From positions 321,501 through 385,500 of the forward strand of contig JAGFBZ010002027.1 of assembly GCA_018398805.1 (NCBI GenBank): 64,000 bases of DNA, given 5' to 3'. The DNA is from Hirundichthys speculiger (taxonomy: Eukaryota; Chordata; Actinopteri; Beloniformes; Exocoetidae). Below are positions 1-13,572 of this stretch, one piece after another (within the stretch, counting starts at the first letter, position 1; each line of letters begins with the position of its first letter). The position numbers were made by a program, and so were the translations under genes. The notes beneath the pieces are model-generated. The model saw nothing but the letters and a program-made list of their open reading frames with translations. It was not told the DNA's origin and did not search any database.

Positions 1-3000
1 AGGTGTGCAGTCACTTAGCTGTGATGAATTAGCATCTAATGCTACAATGCAGCTGCTATCACTCTTGTTCGGTTCGGGTCCTCGTTCACAACCAGGCAGC
101 CTTAAAGCTGCCTTTACTTAGAGTTTATTACTAATCTAAAATGAGAGTGGATCACTACTTAACCAAAAATAAAGGCATTCCTTGGACGGAGCCTTTTGAA
201 AGTTATCAACTTAGTTAAATTGTTATTGTGGTTGCAGTCTTGCTGCCACCACTACCAATGAAAGATTTATAAAAAAAAAAATCCCTGACTGCAGCTTGAA
301 GCTCAGCAGCATCTGATGAACACTAATTGCTGTTTTCATGAAAGCTGTCAGCACAGTGGAGATGACTGGTTTGAGGAAGTGTGTTTTATTTAGGTACCAA
401 CTGCAGCTCTGCCTCTATATCCTGTTATGTCTGCGTCTCAGACGTCTTTAAGCCGACATGAGACACCATCAGCAGCAGACAGCTGCAGACAAAATTACTT
501 GGCAAAACAGCTCAGGCACACTTTCATCTATAATCTGCTTTTGCTCGCGTGAAGGAACCTCATATGGTTGCAGCATCTGAATACTCGAAGCTCAAAAACA
601 TGCAGCCACACCCAATGCTGAAAGCCTGCATGAAAACTGATAAATACAAAATGTAATAGTTGTGCTGCCTTGTTGCCGTTTACACACCCGCTCTATGAGC
701 AACGAAGAACAAACTATTACAAGGGAGTAGGATCTTTAATCCATCATTCTGGCTTCTCCATAAAGGTACAAGAAGTTTTAGTCCCAGTGTGCATGTGACC
801 ACCATGTGGTTTTCTTTGCTTCAATACAGAGATTCAATTATTGATGCAAAACTGTGACTCTTTCCATTAGAGAACTTGATGCCTAACTCAGAACTTTTGT
901 TTCAACATCTCTGTAGATTTATCATATTTTAGGATAAAAGTTCATGCTTTTACAAGATTAAACTTGTTCTGCAGTGAAAATTCAACATGTCTCGAGCTAA
1001 CGTGACATTAGCTAAAATACCCGGATGTTACGGTGTTCATTTGCTGGCTGGACATCTAGTTATCGGTTTGGGTATCCGGATTTTGGTTTTTCTTTTGCTC
1101 ATGCAGACTGCAGACTGCAGACTGCAACGTTCGGACCTCTTTCAGGCCGTAAACGTCACCTGCAGTATCGCTTCAGCTCATTGTAGCTGCTGATGGGATG
1201 TCAGCGTGCCGAAGTCCTCATGCTGTGTGGCACACTTCACATTTTATGATGGCAAAGTTGGCAAATTTTAAACTCCTTCCCCATTGGCATTTATTCCTAG
1301 AAAGGAAGATTTATTTTTTCACTGGCATACAAGTTACATTCCAGACAGCGCTATCCTGCTGAACGCTCATCGGTCAGTCTCACAAACCTCTCTCATTCAG
1401 CCATGGGCTTGTGCACTACACTCGTTCAGTCTCGCACCTGCACCCCCCCCCCCATTCGGTCAAGCCACACCCATTACACGCTAGTTCGGGGTTTTGTAGC
1501 CTCCCCTGCGATGAAAAGGAAGCCTCGAGTAATCATTGTAATTTTATTTTAACTCATGACATGGTGTTCAGTTCCACCCGAGCCAACACAGACCCTCAGG
1601 AGGAGAAAAAGGTTGTCTTTATTGTTGGAAACAAAGTTAAAGTTGATATTGATAAGTTATGAAAGAACAGTGGGTCAAAAATACATCCATTTATTCAAGA
1701 ATCAAATATAGCAGAGGCTGCAGGTCATGTGCTCTGCTAGCTTTATTTTTAGCCTCTTAGCCTTTGTTAGCTTCACAACACGGAGTATGCTCTGCACGTT
1801 GTTGCTGTTTTAACTGTTGGATTAATGTTTGTTTACCCAAAATTTATCATTTCTGTTTCTCCACAAGCTATTTTTTATTCTTCAGCACATCATCTTGTGC
1901 TTACTGATATCTAATCTGATATCTCTGTGTTTTGCTGTCCACAAGTTTCCAGATATCTGAATATTCAGGATAACTGTTAAATTGAAAAACTCAATAATAT
2001 TCTGAAAAATGTAATCAAGTCTTCATTTAGACAGTCCCTTTAAGCTATTCAGGATACATTTGAGATGAAATTGTTGCAGCTGTTTTCATGATCAGATGAT
2101 TTTTTTAAATGAAATAATTTGTTTTGAGCTGAATCCTGCTTTATACTCACACACCATAAACTCAACAGTCACGTTTTAGATTAGATTAGATTAAACTTTT
2201 TACTGACAAAGGCTTTTAAAACAAGTCAATCAGTCAAGTGTTGACTGCAGTCGTTGGTTTTTAAACTGACCAAGTTGTTTCTCGACTTAGTAGTGATTTT
2301 TTTTTTGTTTGTTTCTAAGCAAAAAACTATTCATCAAAGTTCACCTCAGTATTGCTCAGTGCTTGTTGATTTTGACGTTCAGACTAAACAAACGGCCAAA
2401 CTCAATTTTCAAAGCAACAGGGTTGAGGTTCCTGTACAAGAAAGGTGGGCTGTCTCTGTCCACACGTTGTCACATGTGATATTTTTTAGCTTCAGAACTA
2501 AGTAGAAACTAGATGAGGGGTGTGTTATTAAACCAGAACACATGACATGTTTCATGCAGACGTCTGTATTTGAATGAGTGGTAAGTAAAGACAGAGACAA
2601 CAGTCTTACAGTCGTGTTTAATGTGTGAAATCACAGCTTTGCCTCAATGTGTTTTGACAGAGTTACAGATTGCTTTGATTTTGCAGAACGACCTGGCGTT
2701 TCCTGGAAGTAGATAGGCGCTGCAGGCCTCACGTGTTGGTCCTGCTGCTTGTATGTGTGGTGTTACAATCACAAATGGTTGTCATGTTCTCAGCGGGGCG
2801 TAGGCTCTTGGATCGTGTCCTTCTTGGAGGCCAGATCCCCGGAAAAGAGCCAAACTGAATGCTCATGTCTGTCACTGGGTCGGGAGAGCTGACCTCACTC
2901 TCATGTGCAAGGGTGTGTGAATGGGGTGGGGGGGTTGGTGGGGTTACATACTCTGAACAAGTATGGAAGGACACTCTCATGCAGTATACATGCTGTGTCC

Positions 3001-3529
3001 ATGACACCACTTCTGCTGCACTTGCTGAGGCATCGTAAACTCGGTTTAGAAGCTCTACTTTGTTTGGTATTTAGTTTTACATGCTTATTGTAGACAAAAC
3101 AGGCTTAAGAATATCCAATATTTACTAATCAAATGCTATCAGACCTGTGTACACACAGTGGCAAAATGTACACAAGCAGTTAGACGTCCCAGGGAAGATC
3201 GAACATCGGAAAAGAAAATTATGACTTTATTAAAGCCTGGGTTTTTAGCTTTAACAGCTCTATAGTTTTCCTTCAGGATGATTTTTGAATGTACAGGATC
3301 TTTTAGTCAAGTCAAGACTCTGACATCCACAGAAGTATGCTTTGATTGGAGCCGTACTTGATGTTTTTGAAATGCATGAAATGCATCTGACTGAGTGGTC
3401 TCCTTTGGGAAGAAAGAAGAGTCCAGCTGATGGTTGAACCTCAGATTCAAGAGGAACAATGGAGTTTTCATGCTGGTGTGGAACAATGGACCATCTCGTT
3501 ATCCTCGAGTTTACTCAACCAGTCTTGAT

Positions 3530-4248
3530 TAGGGACGTTCCTGGTGACTAATTTCCCTGTCGACTAAACAAAAATTTTAATTAAGACTAGTCGACTAGTC
3601 TAAAAAAAAGGAAAACACTCAGAAAACAGTGAAAATTTAGCACAATTTATTGAAACATTGAAACAGAATTTGAAACATTGTCCCAAAAAATATTGTGTGT
3701 AACAAGAGTTCTTTAAGCCTTTAATCACAATGTTCAACAACCATGTTGGATTTCTCAGACCGGATGGGAGAACACGTCTCCGGGTAAACAATGTCAAATC
3801 TGCCTGAGTGTGGCTAGCACCGCTAGCATTAGCACCGCTAGCATCAGCAGCCGTCGTCTCATGCAGATTAACATCCATATTCTTGAGTCGAATGTGGTTG
3901 CGCATTGCTCCAGTCGAGTGATTGTATGCCAGTTGTTTCTGACACAGTCTACATACTACCTTGTTTTCATTTTCTAGATTAAAGTACCGGCAAACCGCGC
4001 TGGTTTTACGAGAGGCCATCTTCCCACCGTGCCGTTTTAAAACTCCAGTCTACTCGAGCATTGCCGCGGAGAGGGGGCTGCTGTCTGACGGCGCTGTAGC
4101 CCCGACTAGTGGCGGGCAGCTGTATGACAGTTAAGCGGCCTTGTACATGAATAAAACACAAATTGGTTTAAACGACTAATATTTCTGGTGCCGACTAGTA
4201 AGTGAGCGGACGTTTAATCGTTTAGACGACTAATCGCACGCATCCTTA
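3530..4248 (-). mobile_element. hAT-like element with BED-finger ORF, copy 1
   Basis: Flanked by a perfect 8-bp target duplication GTCTTGAT (3522-3529 and 4249-4256), the hAT hallmark. The ends are imperfect inverted repeats (TAGGGACG / rc TAAGGATG), with further inverted similarity around GACTAAT and GACTAG. It is 719 bp, too short for a full transposase. It carries a minus-strand BED-finger reading frame. A second copy lies at 60926-61650. Confidence 0.92.
3600..4019 (-). pseudogene. BED zinc-finger N-terminal fragment of hAT transposase
   Basis: Open frame of 139 codons starting MASRKTSAV. It contains CRLCQKQL then HSTGAMRNH, the C-x2-C and His-x-His arrangement of a BED finger used by hAT transposases to bind DNA. 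A Cys (about residue 11) sits where the other copy in this window, and BED fingers generally, have Trp, so the domain is probably degraded. No RNase-H catalytic domain or dimerisation domain is present. The C-terminal 40 residues look like read-through of non-coding sequence. Confidence 0.8.
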
Positions 4249-4692
4249 GTCTTGATTCGTCTTTTGGACTTGGAGAAGGCTGGACAAATCTGCTCAAGCT
4301 GTTGGCAGTTTAAACCAGTGCCAATGTGAATGAATTTCATTTGTCAGGCCGGTCAACCCTGCATTTCATGTCTTCTCCTGTCGAGTACTGTCTCCATCAC
4401 CCGGTCAAACCAACGCCAGAGTGTGTGAAATAAATAAACCGGTGCATATCACTGCCCCAACTGTCCCACCACACACAAAAACAGGCATACAAACATAGAT
4501 AGTGAGGCACTGTAAAACAAGAGCTGCAGTCAAGGTCGCACATTCATAGAAACCACACAGCACATGCAGCTTTATATTTAACTCTGCTCACACGCACACA
4601 CAGTGGAAGTTATTGTGGATCATAAGGTAGATCCAAGGTCACCCTCAGAGCATGATATAGTTTAAATAGATAACATGTCACTAAGCAGGGTC

Positions 4693-4714
4693 TCACACAC
4701 ACACACACACACAC
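4693..4714. repeat. (CA)n microsatellite
   Basis: Eleven CA dinucleotides in a row. Confidence 0.9.
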
Positions 4715-6109
4715 TGCATGGACGTCCTCAGATGGGCCCAAATACTTTGGTCCGCTGACCCGAATTAGACTAAATTACATCTGACTTGGATATGATGCGG
4801 ATTCATTTGTAGAGTGCTGCTTCCTATGTCCTGAATCCTGAATCCTGAATGGAGGCCCACCTGACTGAAGACACATCCTGTATAACTAAACACTTCCATC
4901 ACTTGATACTGTTGAGCAACAAGATGGTTTTTGATAAGTTGTCTTCACAATTCAAAACTTGTTTATAGATTAACCTCTTGATTTAGCTTGATATGCATGT
5001 AGATGTTTAATTTATGTGCTTTAAACCTTACAATTGTTTTTATTGTGGATCAATCCTTGATGGGATGCTTCTACACTAGGTCACCTGGGGTTGGGTGATA
5101 TGATCTCAAGTCAATATAACGATTAGTAGAACATTCAACCTCATTTTACCTCAATTACGATTACTGACCAATTATATTTGTTCTGTTTTATTTTTGTCCT
5201 GACAAGTTTTAGCTTTTCCAAACCTTGTTTGTACATTACTAAAACCAATCTAGGATGTTTTATTTATAGATACAGCTGAGAACATTTCTTACACATCCTT
5301 TCATTTGAGCGTGTAACATCTTCACTCATTTTACATGCCGAGTTCAACAAAAAAAGCAAATCAAGCTTGGCAGTGACATCCGCTAAGTGCAGAGGAAGCA
5401 GATGTGACAACACACTCCAAACCTCAGAGAGTCCCAGAGTTCGTTCACGGTTATGCAAGTGGCTTTTTCAGTACACAAGATAAGCCTTCGGAGATGGGAA
5501 TAATCTGTTTCCTGTAAAGTAATCTGCCTTTCATCCTTGGAAAATGCTGTAATCTTGTTCCTGCTGCAGTGCAACCTTTATACCTACTTCACGCTGGCAG
5601 GAGATCTAGTTTTTGCTCCTGATTATGTCAGATCAGAGCGGAGCAGAAATGACTGTTCCTTCCCTACATTTAGCGCTTCGAGTTGTATCCTGGTTTGAAA
5701 GCTGCATGTCCGTGGTTCTGCACTGAGGCGCAGTGCCACAGAAAAACCTCCAGATTACTCTCTTCAAATGAGCCACCGAACAGACACTCGTGTCCAGCTA
5801 CAAACATTAGCACACACCCAGAGTTCAAGCGGTCAGACCTCGGTGGCATCAGTGCTTTTGTGAGGCGTGCTGCCCTGACACGTCCTGTTCTCAGCTGAGT
5901 CTTTGGGGGGGGACAGAAAATGTCCAATTAGCGTGATCATGATCTCATCTGCTGAGGCCCAAGTGCAGGGTGAACTCATAGACGCACACACCCTCTGTTG
6001 TCATGGGGATGGAAAAGCTGTAAAAGTTCTCAAAATGATGAAATCACTGCTTGAAAGCTACATTGATTAAAGGTTTTCAACTGGCTCTCTGCATAAATTT
6101 GCCTTAAAC

Positions 6110-6200
6110 CATTAATAATCAGGAGTGTTAAAGCAGCTACGCATGCAGAACCTGCAGGACACCGGCCCTCCAGGACTGAGATTGGAAGACCCCTGATCTA
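6110..6200. repeat. Fragment of palindromic MITE (same family as 18244-18467)
   Basis: The string around CAGAACCTGCAGGACACCGG through GGAAGACCCCTGA resembles the right half of the element at 18244-18467 (CCTGCAGGACAGCGGCC...CACCCCTG). Only one end is recognisable. Confidence 0.6.
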
Positions 6201-6399
6201 AGTCAAAACAATGTAGGTTTTATTGAACACACATATTAAAAATTCACAGTGTTGGAGGAAAACATAAGGAAACCCGTAGACTGATTAGTTATTGGAAAGG
6301 TATTTGAAGTGAGCTATTTGGACACTAGGAGTCCACTGAACTAGGAGCTGGTAGTTTAGAGCTACTTTTTTTTGCTAAGTGACCTTCAAACGTTTAAGG

Positions 6400-7180
6400 T
6401 TTGTTGTTCATAAGAAATATCTACTGCACCAAAAGACTTTATAATCAACAGAAGCTGATCTGCGTTAGGATGGAAAGGGATACAGAGTCAAGTGTTTAGA
6501 CATGTACAGTATCAGTCCACAGTTAGACAAACTGTCTGGAAATGGAAATGCAGCCAAAATGCAGAATCCTCAGTGACATAAAGAAGAGCTCAGGAGTTAC
6601 AGCTAAAGGCTTGGAGACATAACTGGAACCCGGTTCTCTGTTCATGAGTCCACCAGAACAAAGACGTTGAACAGGCAATGTCCAAGTCAGACCTGAAGTT
6701 TGCCAAAAAGTACGTTAGCAACACAAGAGTGCTAATGGATAACTGTTTTGTGGTCTGATGAAACAAAAATTGTTGGTGACTGTTAGTTAGGAGGAACACT
6801 CAGTCATGTGTGTGGTTCAAAAAGGACACAGCTTGCCAGCATCAAAACATCTTCCTAATATGAAGTTTGGTGGAGTTTTCATGACATGGGCCTGCTGTGC
6901 TGACTTATGGCCTGAAGGGAAAAAATGAAATCCCAAGTTTACCACCATGTCCGGACATCAGTGTCCGACAGCTGAAGCTATCAGAAGTTGGGTGATGCAG
7001 CAGGACGATGACCCTAAGGCTGGAAGTAAATCTGCCAAAGAATGGCTCCAGAAAAAGAAACTCCATCTTTTGGAGCGGTCCAGTCAGAACCTGGACCTTA
7101 ACCCCATAGAGATGCTGAGGATTGACATCCTTTAAATGTATCTGAGTTGAGACAGTTCTGTAAAGGAAAATGATCAAAAA
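6400..7180 (+). pseudogene. Tc1-like transposase relic
   Basis: Decayed coding sequence of a Tc1/mariner transposase on the + strand. Conceptual pieces include LKFAKKYVSNTRVL followed by DETKI near 6690-6770 (equivalent to the second catalytic Asp region). QQDDDPKAGSKSAKEWL and QNLDLNPIEML follow at 6993-7116 (the third acidic region and the DLNPIE block). The frame is broken by several shifts and stops. No terminal repeats were identified. Confidence 0.85.
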
Positions 7181-7345
7181 TTATTTCTGAACGTTCTATG
7201 GATCTACTGAAAGAGCCTCCTGCTGACCCCTGTGCTTGTGTCTCCTTGATCAATGAATCACTTTTAAGCATATTGTTAAAGACAAATAAAATGAACAAAA
7301 TTACAAGATAAATAAACCAAATAAAAATTTCCTCCACAGTATCAT

Positions 7346-8252
7346 CAGTGTTGGGCAAGTTCACTTTCTACACAAACTAGTTTAGTTTATCGTTCATAGA
7401 AATTAAAATGAACTAGTGAAGAGAACCATTTCAAAAAATGAACTAAATAGTTCATTTTTAGTTCTTTTCTCTTATTCATTTTTTTTCTTTATAAATCTCT
7501 TTTATTGTTTTTCAATTTTTATAACACAAACATAACATTGAAACGGCCACATCACATCACACATGTACATCTTGGACAATTTTCTTATTCATTTTTAATG
7601 ATGCAGCAAGCAATTATTTATCAAAATGATTGTCACTGCCCATATACTACACCACTAAATAGTAATTATTTTATCCATTTTATCTGTTGAAAAATATGTG
7701 ACCAATTCAGAATCTTTATCCAGCCAGGGTTCACATTAGCACTAAAGGAAGAGCCCATGTAAAACTGTCATTTCCCTTTCCGCTTCTTTCTACAGTAGAT
7801 TAAAAATATGAGGAAAAACTTGCTGCCAAATGGTCTTTATTATAAGACAAAAACAGGTCCTTAAGGTGCAAATTATTTTTTTTCCTCCATTTCAATATTT
7901 CAATCCCCGACTCCAAAGATTACAGTATAATCTTTGGAGTTGGGGTGCTCCTTCAGCTCTGGGCGACTGCAGCTTTCATTTTTCTGCTTGTTTTAAACGT
8001 TTGATGACGCAATTGTTGGCGCGACAGAAGCGACAGCCATGTTGCCATGTTTGATTGATTTCCTCAGATACATATCAGGCTCGTTTGTGGTGGATTTTAA
8101 ATGGGGTTCACTGGAAACCTGGCATGGTTTTGACCGTGCGTTAACTTTGAAAGAGCGTCGTTCACAATTGCCCAAATTAACTTGTTCACGCCCCCTGCTG
8201 GTGAAGGAGAAAGAGAGCGCGTTCGTGAACTTTTGTTTAAGGAACAACACTG
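7346..8252. mobile_element. hAT-like nonautonomous element
   Basis: The left end CAGTGTTGGGCAAGTTCA pairs with the right end, whose reverse complement reads CAGTGTTGTTCC. Flanking octamers AGTATCAT and TGTATCAC match at 6 of 8 positions, consistent with an old 8-bp duplication. The subterminal GTTCAC/GAACTA-rich repeats are typical of a family common in fish. No transposase is encoded in its 907 bp. Confidence 0.78.
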
Positions 8253-8278
8253 TGTATCACATATCAATATACATTTAA

Positions 8279-9128
8279 AGGAGCCGTATGTAAGAGATCT
8301 AATAAAACGAATCATAAAATGACCCCGATATGTCAACAGACATTTAAATATCATGTTCATTTCAAATACTTATGTCACTGACAACAGCACTCAAGCCAGG
8401 ATATTCCCGTTTAAAAAGAGGAGTTGCAGCCCTCAACTGATGTTGATGTTGTCATTTTTTGTTTTGGCCTGAAGCGCCACCCTCCACCTATCTCCCAATC
8501 ACGAAGTCAGTAGTGTTTCGGCATCCGGGTTGCCAGTTCGGCTCTTATTATCGCAGCAGCCGCTACGAACGTGTTGGATGAAAAAATGTCTAGCTTTCCA
8601 AAACCTAAAAGACCTCGTTATGAATCCGAGTTACGTCGTGACAAGGTCCGAAATAAAACAAGGATTTGTATAGGAGATGCTTTTGATAGATGGAGACGGC
8701 TGAAAGCGGAGAAGAATTTGAAGACAGACGCCAACGTTGCTGATTTTCTCCTGGACAGGTAAGATTCATAGCTAAATCTTTGGCTAACGCTAATTTACTT
8801 GGACAAGGTAACAGTGGTACCTCTACTTACGAACGCCTCTATATACGAAACTTTCAGGTTACGAAACGCCTCAACGGGAAAATATTTCCTCTAGTTACGA
8901 AAGATCAAAGAAAGAAAAGATCTTTCATAAAGCATTAAATATAATTCACAGAAAATAAACTTACTGTGTAGGACTCGTCGCTTGCCATGGCAGCCTACGT
9001 TCCTGCTGCATTCTGCAGCCGACCTGGCAACCTCTGGTCGTGGAGGAGGGGGAGGGTACACGCCGCTCAACAGTAATTTAAAAGTGAGTGCAGTACCAGT
9101 TTTGGCCATAATCTTACAAACGGCTCCT
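8279..9128 (+). mobile_element. TTAA-flanked TIR element carrying an exon
   Basis: 16-bp inverted repeats AGGAGCCGTATGTAAG (8279-8294) and its complement at 9113-9128 match at 15 of 16 positions. TTAA sits directly outside each end (8275-8278 and 9129-9132). TTAA duplications occur in piggyBac and Kolobok superfamilies; I cannot choose between them. 850 bp. It carries a reading frame with a splice donor (8571-8758), and at about 8813 a CAGTGGTACCTCTACTTACG motif that may start another inserted repeat. Confidence 0.8.
8571..8758 (+). CDS. First exon of an unassigned teleost repeat-associated protein
   Basis: 62 complete codons from an ATG to a consensus donor (AG|gtaaga at 8759). The protein is highly charged. 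It starts MLDEKMSSFPKPKRPR and has an amphipathic KTRICIGDAFDRWRRLKAEK segment, then ADFLLDR right at the splice site. The pattern of charged head, IG-x-AF-x-RWR-LK and A-x-FLLD recurs in predicted multicopy fish proteins as I recall, possibly a DNA-binding N-terminus. No downstream exon was recognised inside the element, so it may be a truncated passenger. Function unknown. Confidence 0.5.
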
Positions 9129-10246
9129 TTAAATTAAAATAATAATATGACCAAAGAATTTACAATAAAGTAAAATGATATTCGATGTTTGAAGATTACA
9201 AACCTGACAAACTGAATCAAAACACCAATTTAACGTCAGAGGTTTAGAGGGAACTGGAATACGGTACCAGAAATGACTTCAACAAAAGTGTGTTGAACTT
9301 TTATTTCTAATCTCTGAGGAGCATCTTTGAAGATGAACCTCTCATTTAACCCTCCTTCAACCCTGGTTCCCACGTTATTGAGGGAATGATGATGAAATCC
9401 TGGATCGGAAGGATGAATTATAAGACGAGAGACAGCCTTGACTGTCCATTAGCAACGAGGATGACGTCTGTTTGCAGTGCACTCACATTAAGGACTGGTT
9501 TACAGAAACATCTCCTCGTCTTCTGTGTATGACCTGACGCAGATAAAACATTGTTGGGTGTGCTGTCAGCTGACGTGATCGTATAATGCTTTCTGTTTGT
9601 GCTCTGAGTGATTGAGCCTGGATGAGTTCAACTGCTGAGCTACTTAAGCAAACAACATGTTGCGTAATACCACAAGGAGAGAAGGATGATCACCAACTGG
9701 CTGTGCTGGTGTCAGAGTGGAAATGCAACACAAAAATAAACTTATTTAAAGCATCAATGAATTATTGAGATATACCACAAAACATTTAAGTTGCAAAAGT
9801 AAGCCCTTTCTGTGGAACTCAAACACAAATTGATATCCCTTTACTTAAAATGTGCGTGGCAGCAAGCAGCTATCTTCTTCTATCTAATAAGACTGTGAAC
9901 ACCTACATGTCTAGGAGCACAGATGTTATCTGATCAATCTGCAACAAGTTTTTAAGCCAAGTTTTCACCATTTTCATACGCGCACATCCAGCGAGCATGG
10001 GTTGTTGCACTTTACAGGGTTGCGGTGGACTAACGTGGATGGAGAGCTCTTTCAAGACTGAGCTGAGATGCAGAACTGTTGTGTTCTGAAAAGTGAGTTT
10101 TAAAATGCAGGGATGTAGCCTTGGTTCATCTTAGCGTCCAGTCGACGTCCTCGTCCTCCTGAGTTTGCCTGCTGTCTGGACAGCTGCAACCCTCAGAGGT
10201 CAGCTGACAGTAAAGATTTAACCCTGTAAGTGAGTTTTTTCAGGAA

Positions 10247-10560
10247 AATATACAATTTTGATATCAAGATTTCAAAAGGCTATAACTTGAAAGCAATTTG
10301 AGATAAAGGTATACTGTCAATGAGAAAATTGTTCAGGATGACTCAAAGTCTGTGATGGGAGTGAAATTATTCATATAATTTGCATATTATGATGCCACAA
10401 GGTGGCGGACATATTGGAAAATGTTCAATTTTGATATCAAGGTTTAAAAGGCTATAACTTTAAAGTGGTTTGAGATAAAGACATACTGTAAATGAGAAAT
10501 ATCTTCAGTATGAACCAAAATTGGGAATGGAAGTAGATTTGTCATCTAATTTGATTATTA
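10247..10560. repeat. Two-unit direct repeat, period about 173 bp
   Basis: CAATTTTGATATCAAG/GTTT followed by AAAAGGCTATAACTT, GATAAAG, CATACTGTNAATGAGAAA and similar words occur at 10253 and again at about 10426 in the same order. This indicates a diverged tandem duplication, with the second unit truncated. No coding potential. Confidence 0.75.
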
Positions 10561-13500
10561 AGACATCACCTGCCCAAACCTGCCCAGTGGTCCTCAATTT
10601 CAGATTTTTCCTCAAACCCCATGCACAATGAAAGCTTTCATTTCAGGAACAATCACATCATAAAGTCATGAAATCTGGATTTTGGTTTCAGTATTTCCCC
10701 TTCAAAGAACTGGTGGCTTTTTGTTTGATTGGTGATGAAGCTCCATAATTCATCATTTGGAAAAGGATTAAATCAATGGGCTCATAATTTGTCAGATCAT
10801 CTCCATAATAACCAACAGACTCATCAAAATTTAGGCTCCACTTTCATTATCATCGTCATCAACGTGATTTCCGGTGAGCCATTAGCGGTGTGTTTTTTCC
10901 CACAGCCTCTCCCGCGTCTGCCAGGACAACCGTGGTTGTTTTCATCCCAGCTACATTTTTCCATATTTGCAGCGTTATGAGCCCCCTGACACCTCAACGC
11001 TGAAGGCGAAGCATCCGCTATACGATGTGCTGATTGTGGACTATGACACGCTGACTCGCCGTCACTACTAATGTCAGTTTCTGCTTCACTGGACAACTAC
11101 ATGTCTTTCTCCTGTGAATCGGAGTTAGCCAGAACCTGACAAACTAAAGCAAACCGGGCTCATGACATCATGAGTAAATGAAAAACACTCTTTCACTCTA
11201 CTCTGCTCTCGCTACCCTCAGCATTTCTACCACTGCTTCACCGCGCGTCTCTGCACCGGAGGGTGTTTTTAAAACTCATTTTACGCTAAAACTTTGAATA
11301 GCACCACCTCCAAAAATGGTTCTCAGATTACAGGCAGACATGTCTCCCATCTCCCGGTGAAAAGTAATAACAAGATTCAGCATCACATTTATAGATACAG
11401 CCCGTTTTATTCAGCAATGCTGCTTGTCGCAATTTTGCGACTTTGGCGCTTAAATGATTAACACACTCATTTGCTGTGACAGTGTCTACTTTGTACAAGG
11501 ATGTAACTAAAGTGGCTTGCAAATTAGCAATAAAAGAAAATGTTCATACCACTTTTTTTCCCCCTCTTTTCACATCATCCCTGTCGGAATGACGATCCGG
11601 ACATCTGCCCATGTTGCCTGTACTTAACCGATCCGCCCCCTGCAGCTAGTATGTAGACATCCGACCGCAGATCACCACAAACCGGGTACAAACCTGGAGC
11701 GTCCAGCATCGCAGGGATAAGTCCCCGGAGCAGCAGCGAGTAGTCTCCATGCCAGGCGTCTTAACTGGTTTACTCTGATCTTTTGTTCGGACATAATTAT
11801 TCGAGCCTCCAGGGCCGATACAAATTGAACCCCTTCGTTTGATTTTTCTTAGCTACATCTTCCTTACATCCACTGAAACCAAGAAAGAGCAGTGTGGCTC
11901 CGCGAACAACTGTGCCATCTTGTGGTGAAAATGTGAAATGCAACATAATTTTCCAGCCAGGCTACTAAAATTTCAGCTTCAAAAGCTACTGAAAAACATT
12001 CATGTTACTCAGTGCTTCACTTCAGCTTGAAAGGACGAGCTGATGGGAAAGTGTATCTGACCTCTGACCTTTAGACCTTCTGACTGAATCCCACATCAAA
12101 CGACTCTGCGGTCGCCGGTGTTAGCCGGCACCAGCCAGGATCTGTGAGAACTTAACACTGGAGTGCAATGAGGAGGCTACTTTTAAAGCCTGATGCGGCT
12201 CCCTAATAGCATAAACATTATCAGGACACAAGACGCAAGCAAGGTGAGAGGACACCAAACCGATCAGACCAAATCAGCAGCGAGCTAAAGACCCCCGGAT
12301 AAACCCGTCCATCTGTCCACTCAGCGTTCCCATCTGCTGGTGTTTTCTCCTTGGAGCATTACCTCAGTCACGGACGGGTTGCCAGAAATGTGAAAGGGAT
12401 GTGATCCAGCAGCGGCTGGAAAGAATCCCGTCCACTTCCTGAGAAAACATTCCTGCTCGCACCGCTAACGGCAGGCTTCGGGTCTGATGATAGCAAAGTG
12501 AAACGGAGCTGGAAAAAAAGGCTATTCGACGTGTTGGTCAACGTTTTTACAGGAAGATAAAAGGGTGGGAAAGTTGGGATCTTTGACCGCCAGTGGGAAA
12601 GTGTGAAATGTAGTTTCTTTTTGGGTGAATCGAGTTAAAGAACCAAACAAAACCTACAAAATCCATCCAGTTTAAAGAGCTGTTTTATTCGTCGTTAATG
12701 AAACTTAATGTGGCAGCATTCAGCGGGATAAATGTAGCATAAATGAAGATATTTTGCTGGACTGGAGCTCCCACTGGGACCTTAGTTATAGCACTGATTT
12801 AACACGTGTGACCTCTTGACCTCTCACATTCCCGCACACGTATGATTGTTCAGAGGAAGCGTGGAGCGTGCATGTGACGGCTCACACGTTCCTGCGGGTT
12901 TAAGGAAGCGTGCATGCGCGTGTGTGCGCTGCCGTCCAGAGAAGACATCGACCGCAACAAACAAAATTTATCTTTCCTGTTGTTCTTTCCAGAAACAAAG
13001 AACGGGGAGGAGGGGGGGGTTGTTTTAGTAAAAGGAGAGGAAAAATAAAATGAGGCAACCTTCTCTGGGTGTGACACCTGTGTTATGTCATCCAGTTGCC
13101 ACGGTGAGCGAGCATAATCTTTGAGAGTTCTGGTGCGGTTGCGTTCGCGGCCGGACAGATGCAGTGCGGTCCAGTAACACGCCCACGGCTGCACAGCCGT
13201 GTGGCGCTGAAGCAGGTTGAGGAAAACAGTGAGCCTCCTCTTCGTTTGCTTCCCTTCAGCTCAGTGTGTGTTTGTGGGTGTGTGTTTCTGTTACTATGAC
13301 AGCAACTGGAGGAAAAATATCACGCGGATAACGCAATACTGTGTTTTCATACTGAGCTTGTTTTTCATGTTTTTCTTTAGGTTTTGTGCTTTAATTCACC
13401 TCAGTTTGAGCTCAGCTTTATCTTTCCAGCACCAGTCACAAAAAAAGTCACCTCAAGGCATTTCACACACAAAGTGAACCAGTTCAGTCCAGTCCAACCA

Positions 13501-13572
13501 GTCCAGGCAATTATAATCCAATTAGAGGACCATAAAATCCAAATATAATTCAGTTCCTTCCACTTCAGTCCA

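Noticed and set aside
12840..13200. CpG-richer stretch as an alternative ablim2 first exon or promoter
   Set aside because: No open frame with a good donor in a phase matching the 14845 exon was found, and no core promoter motif is convincing.
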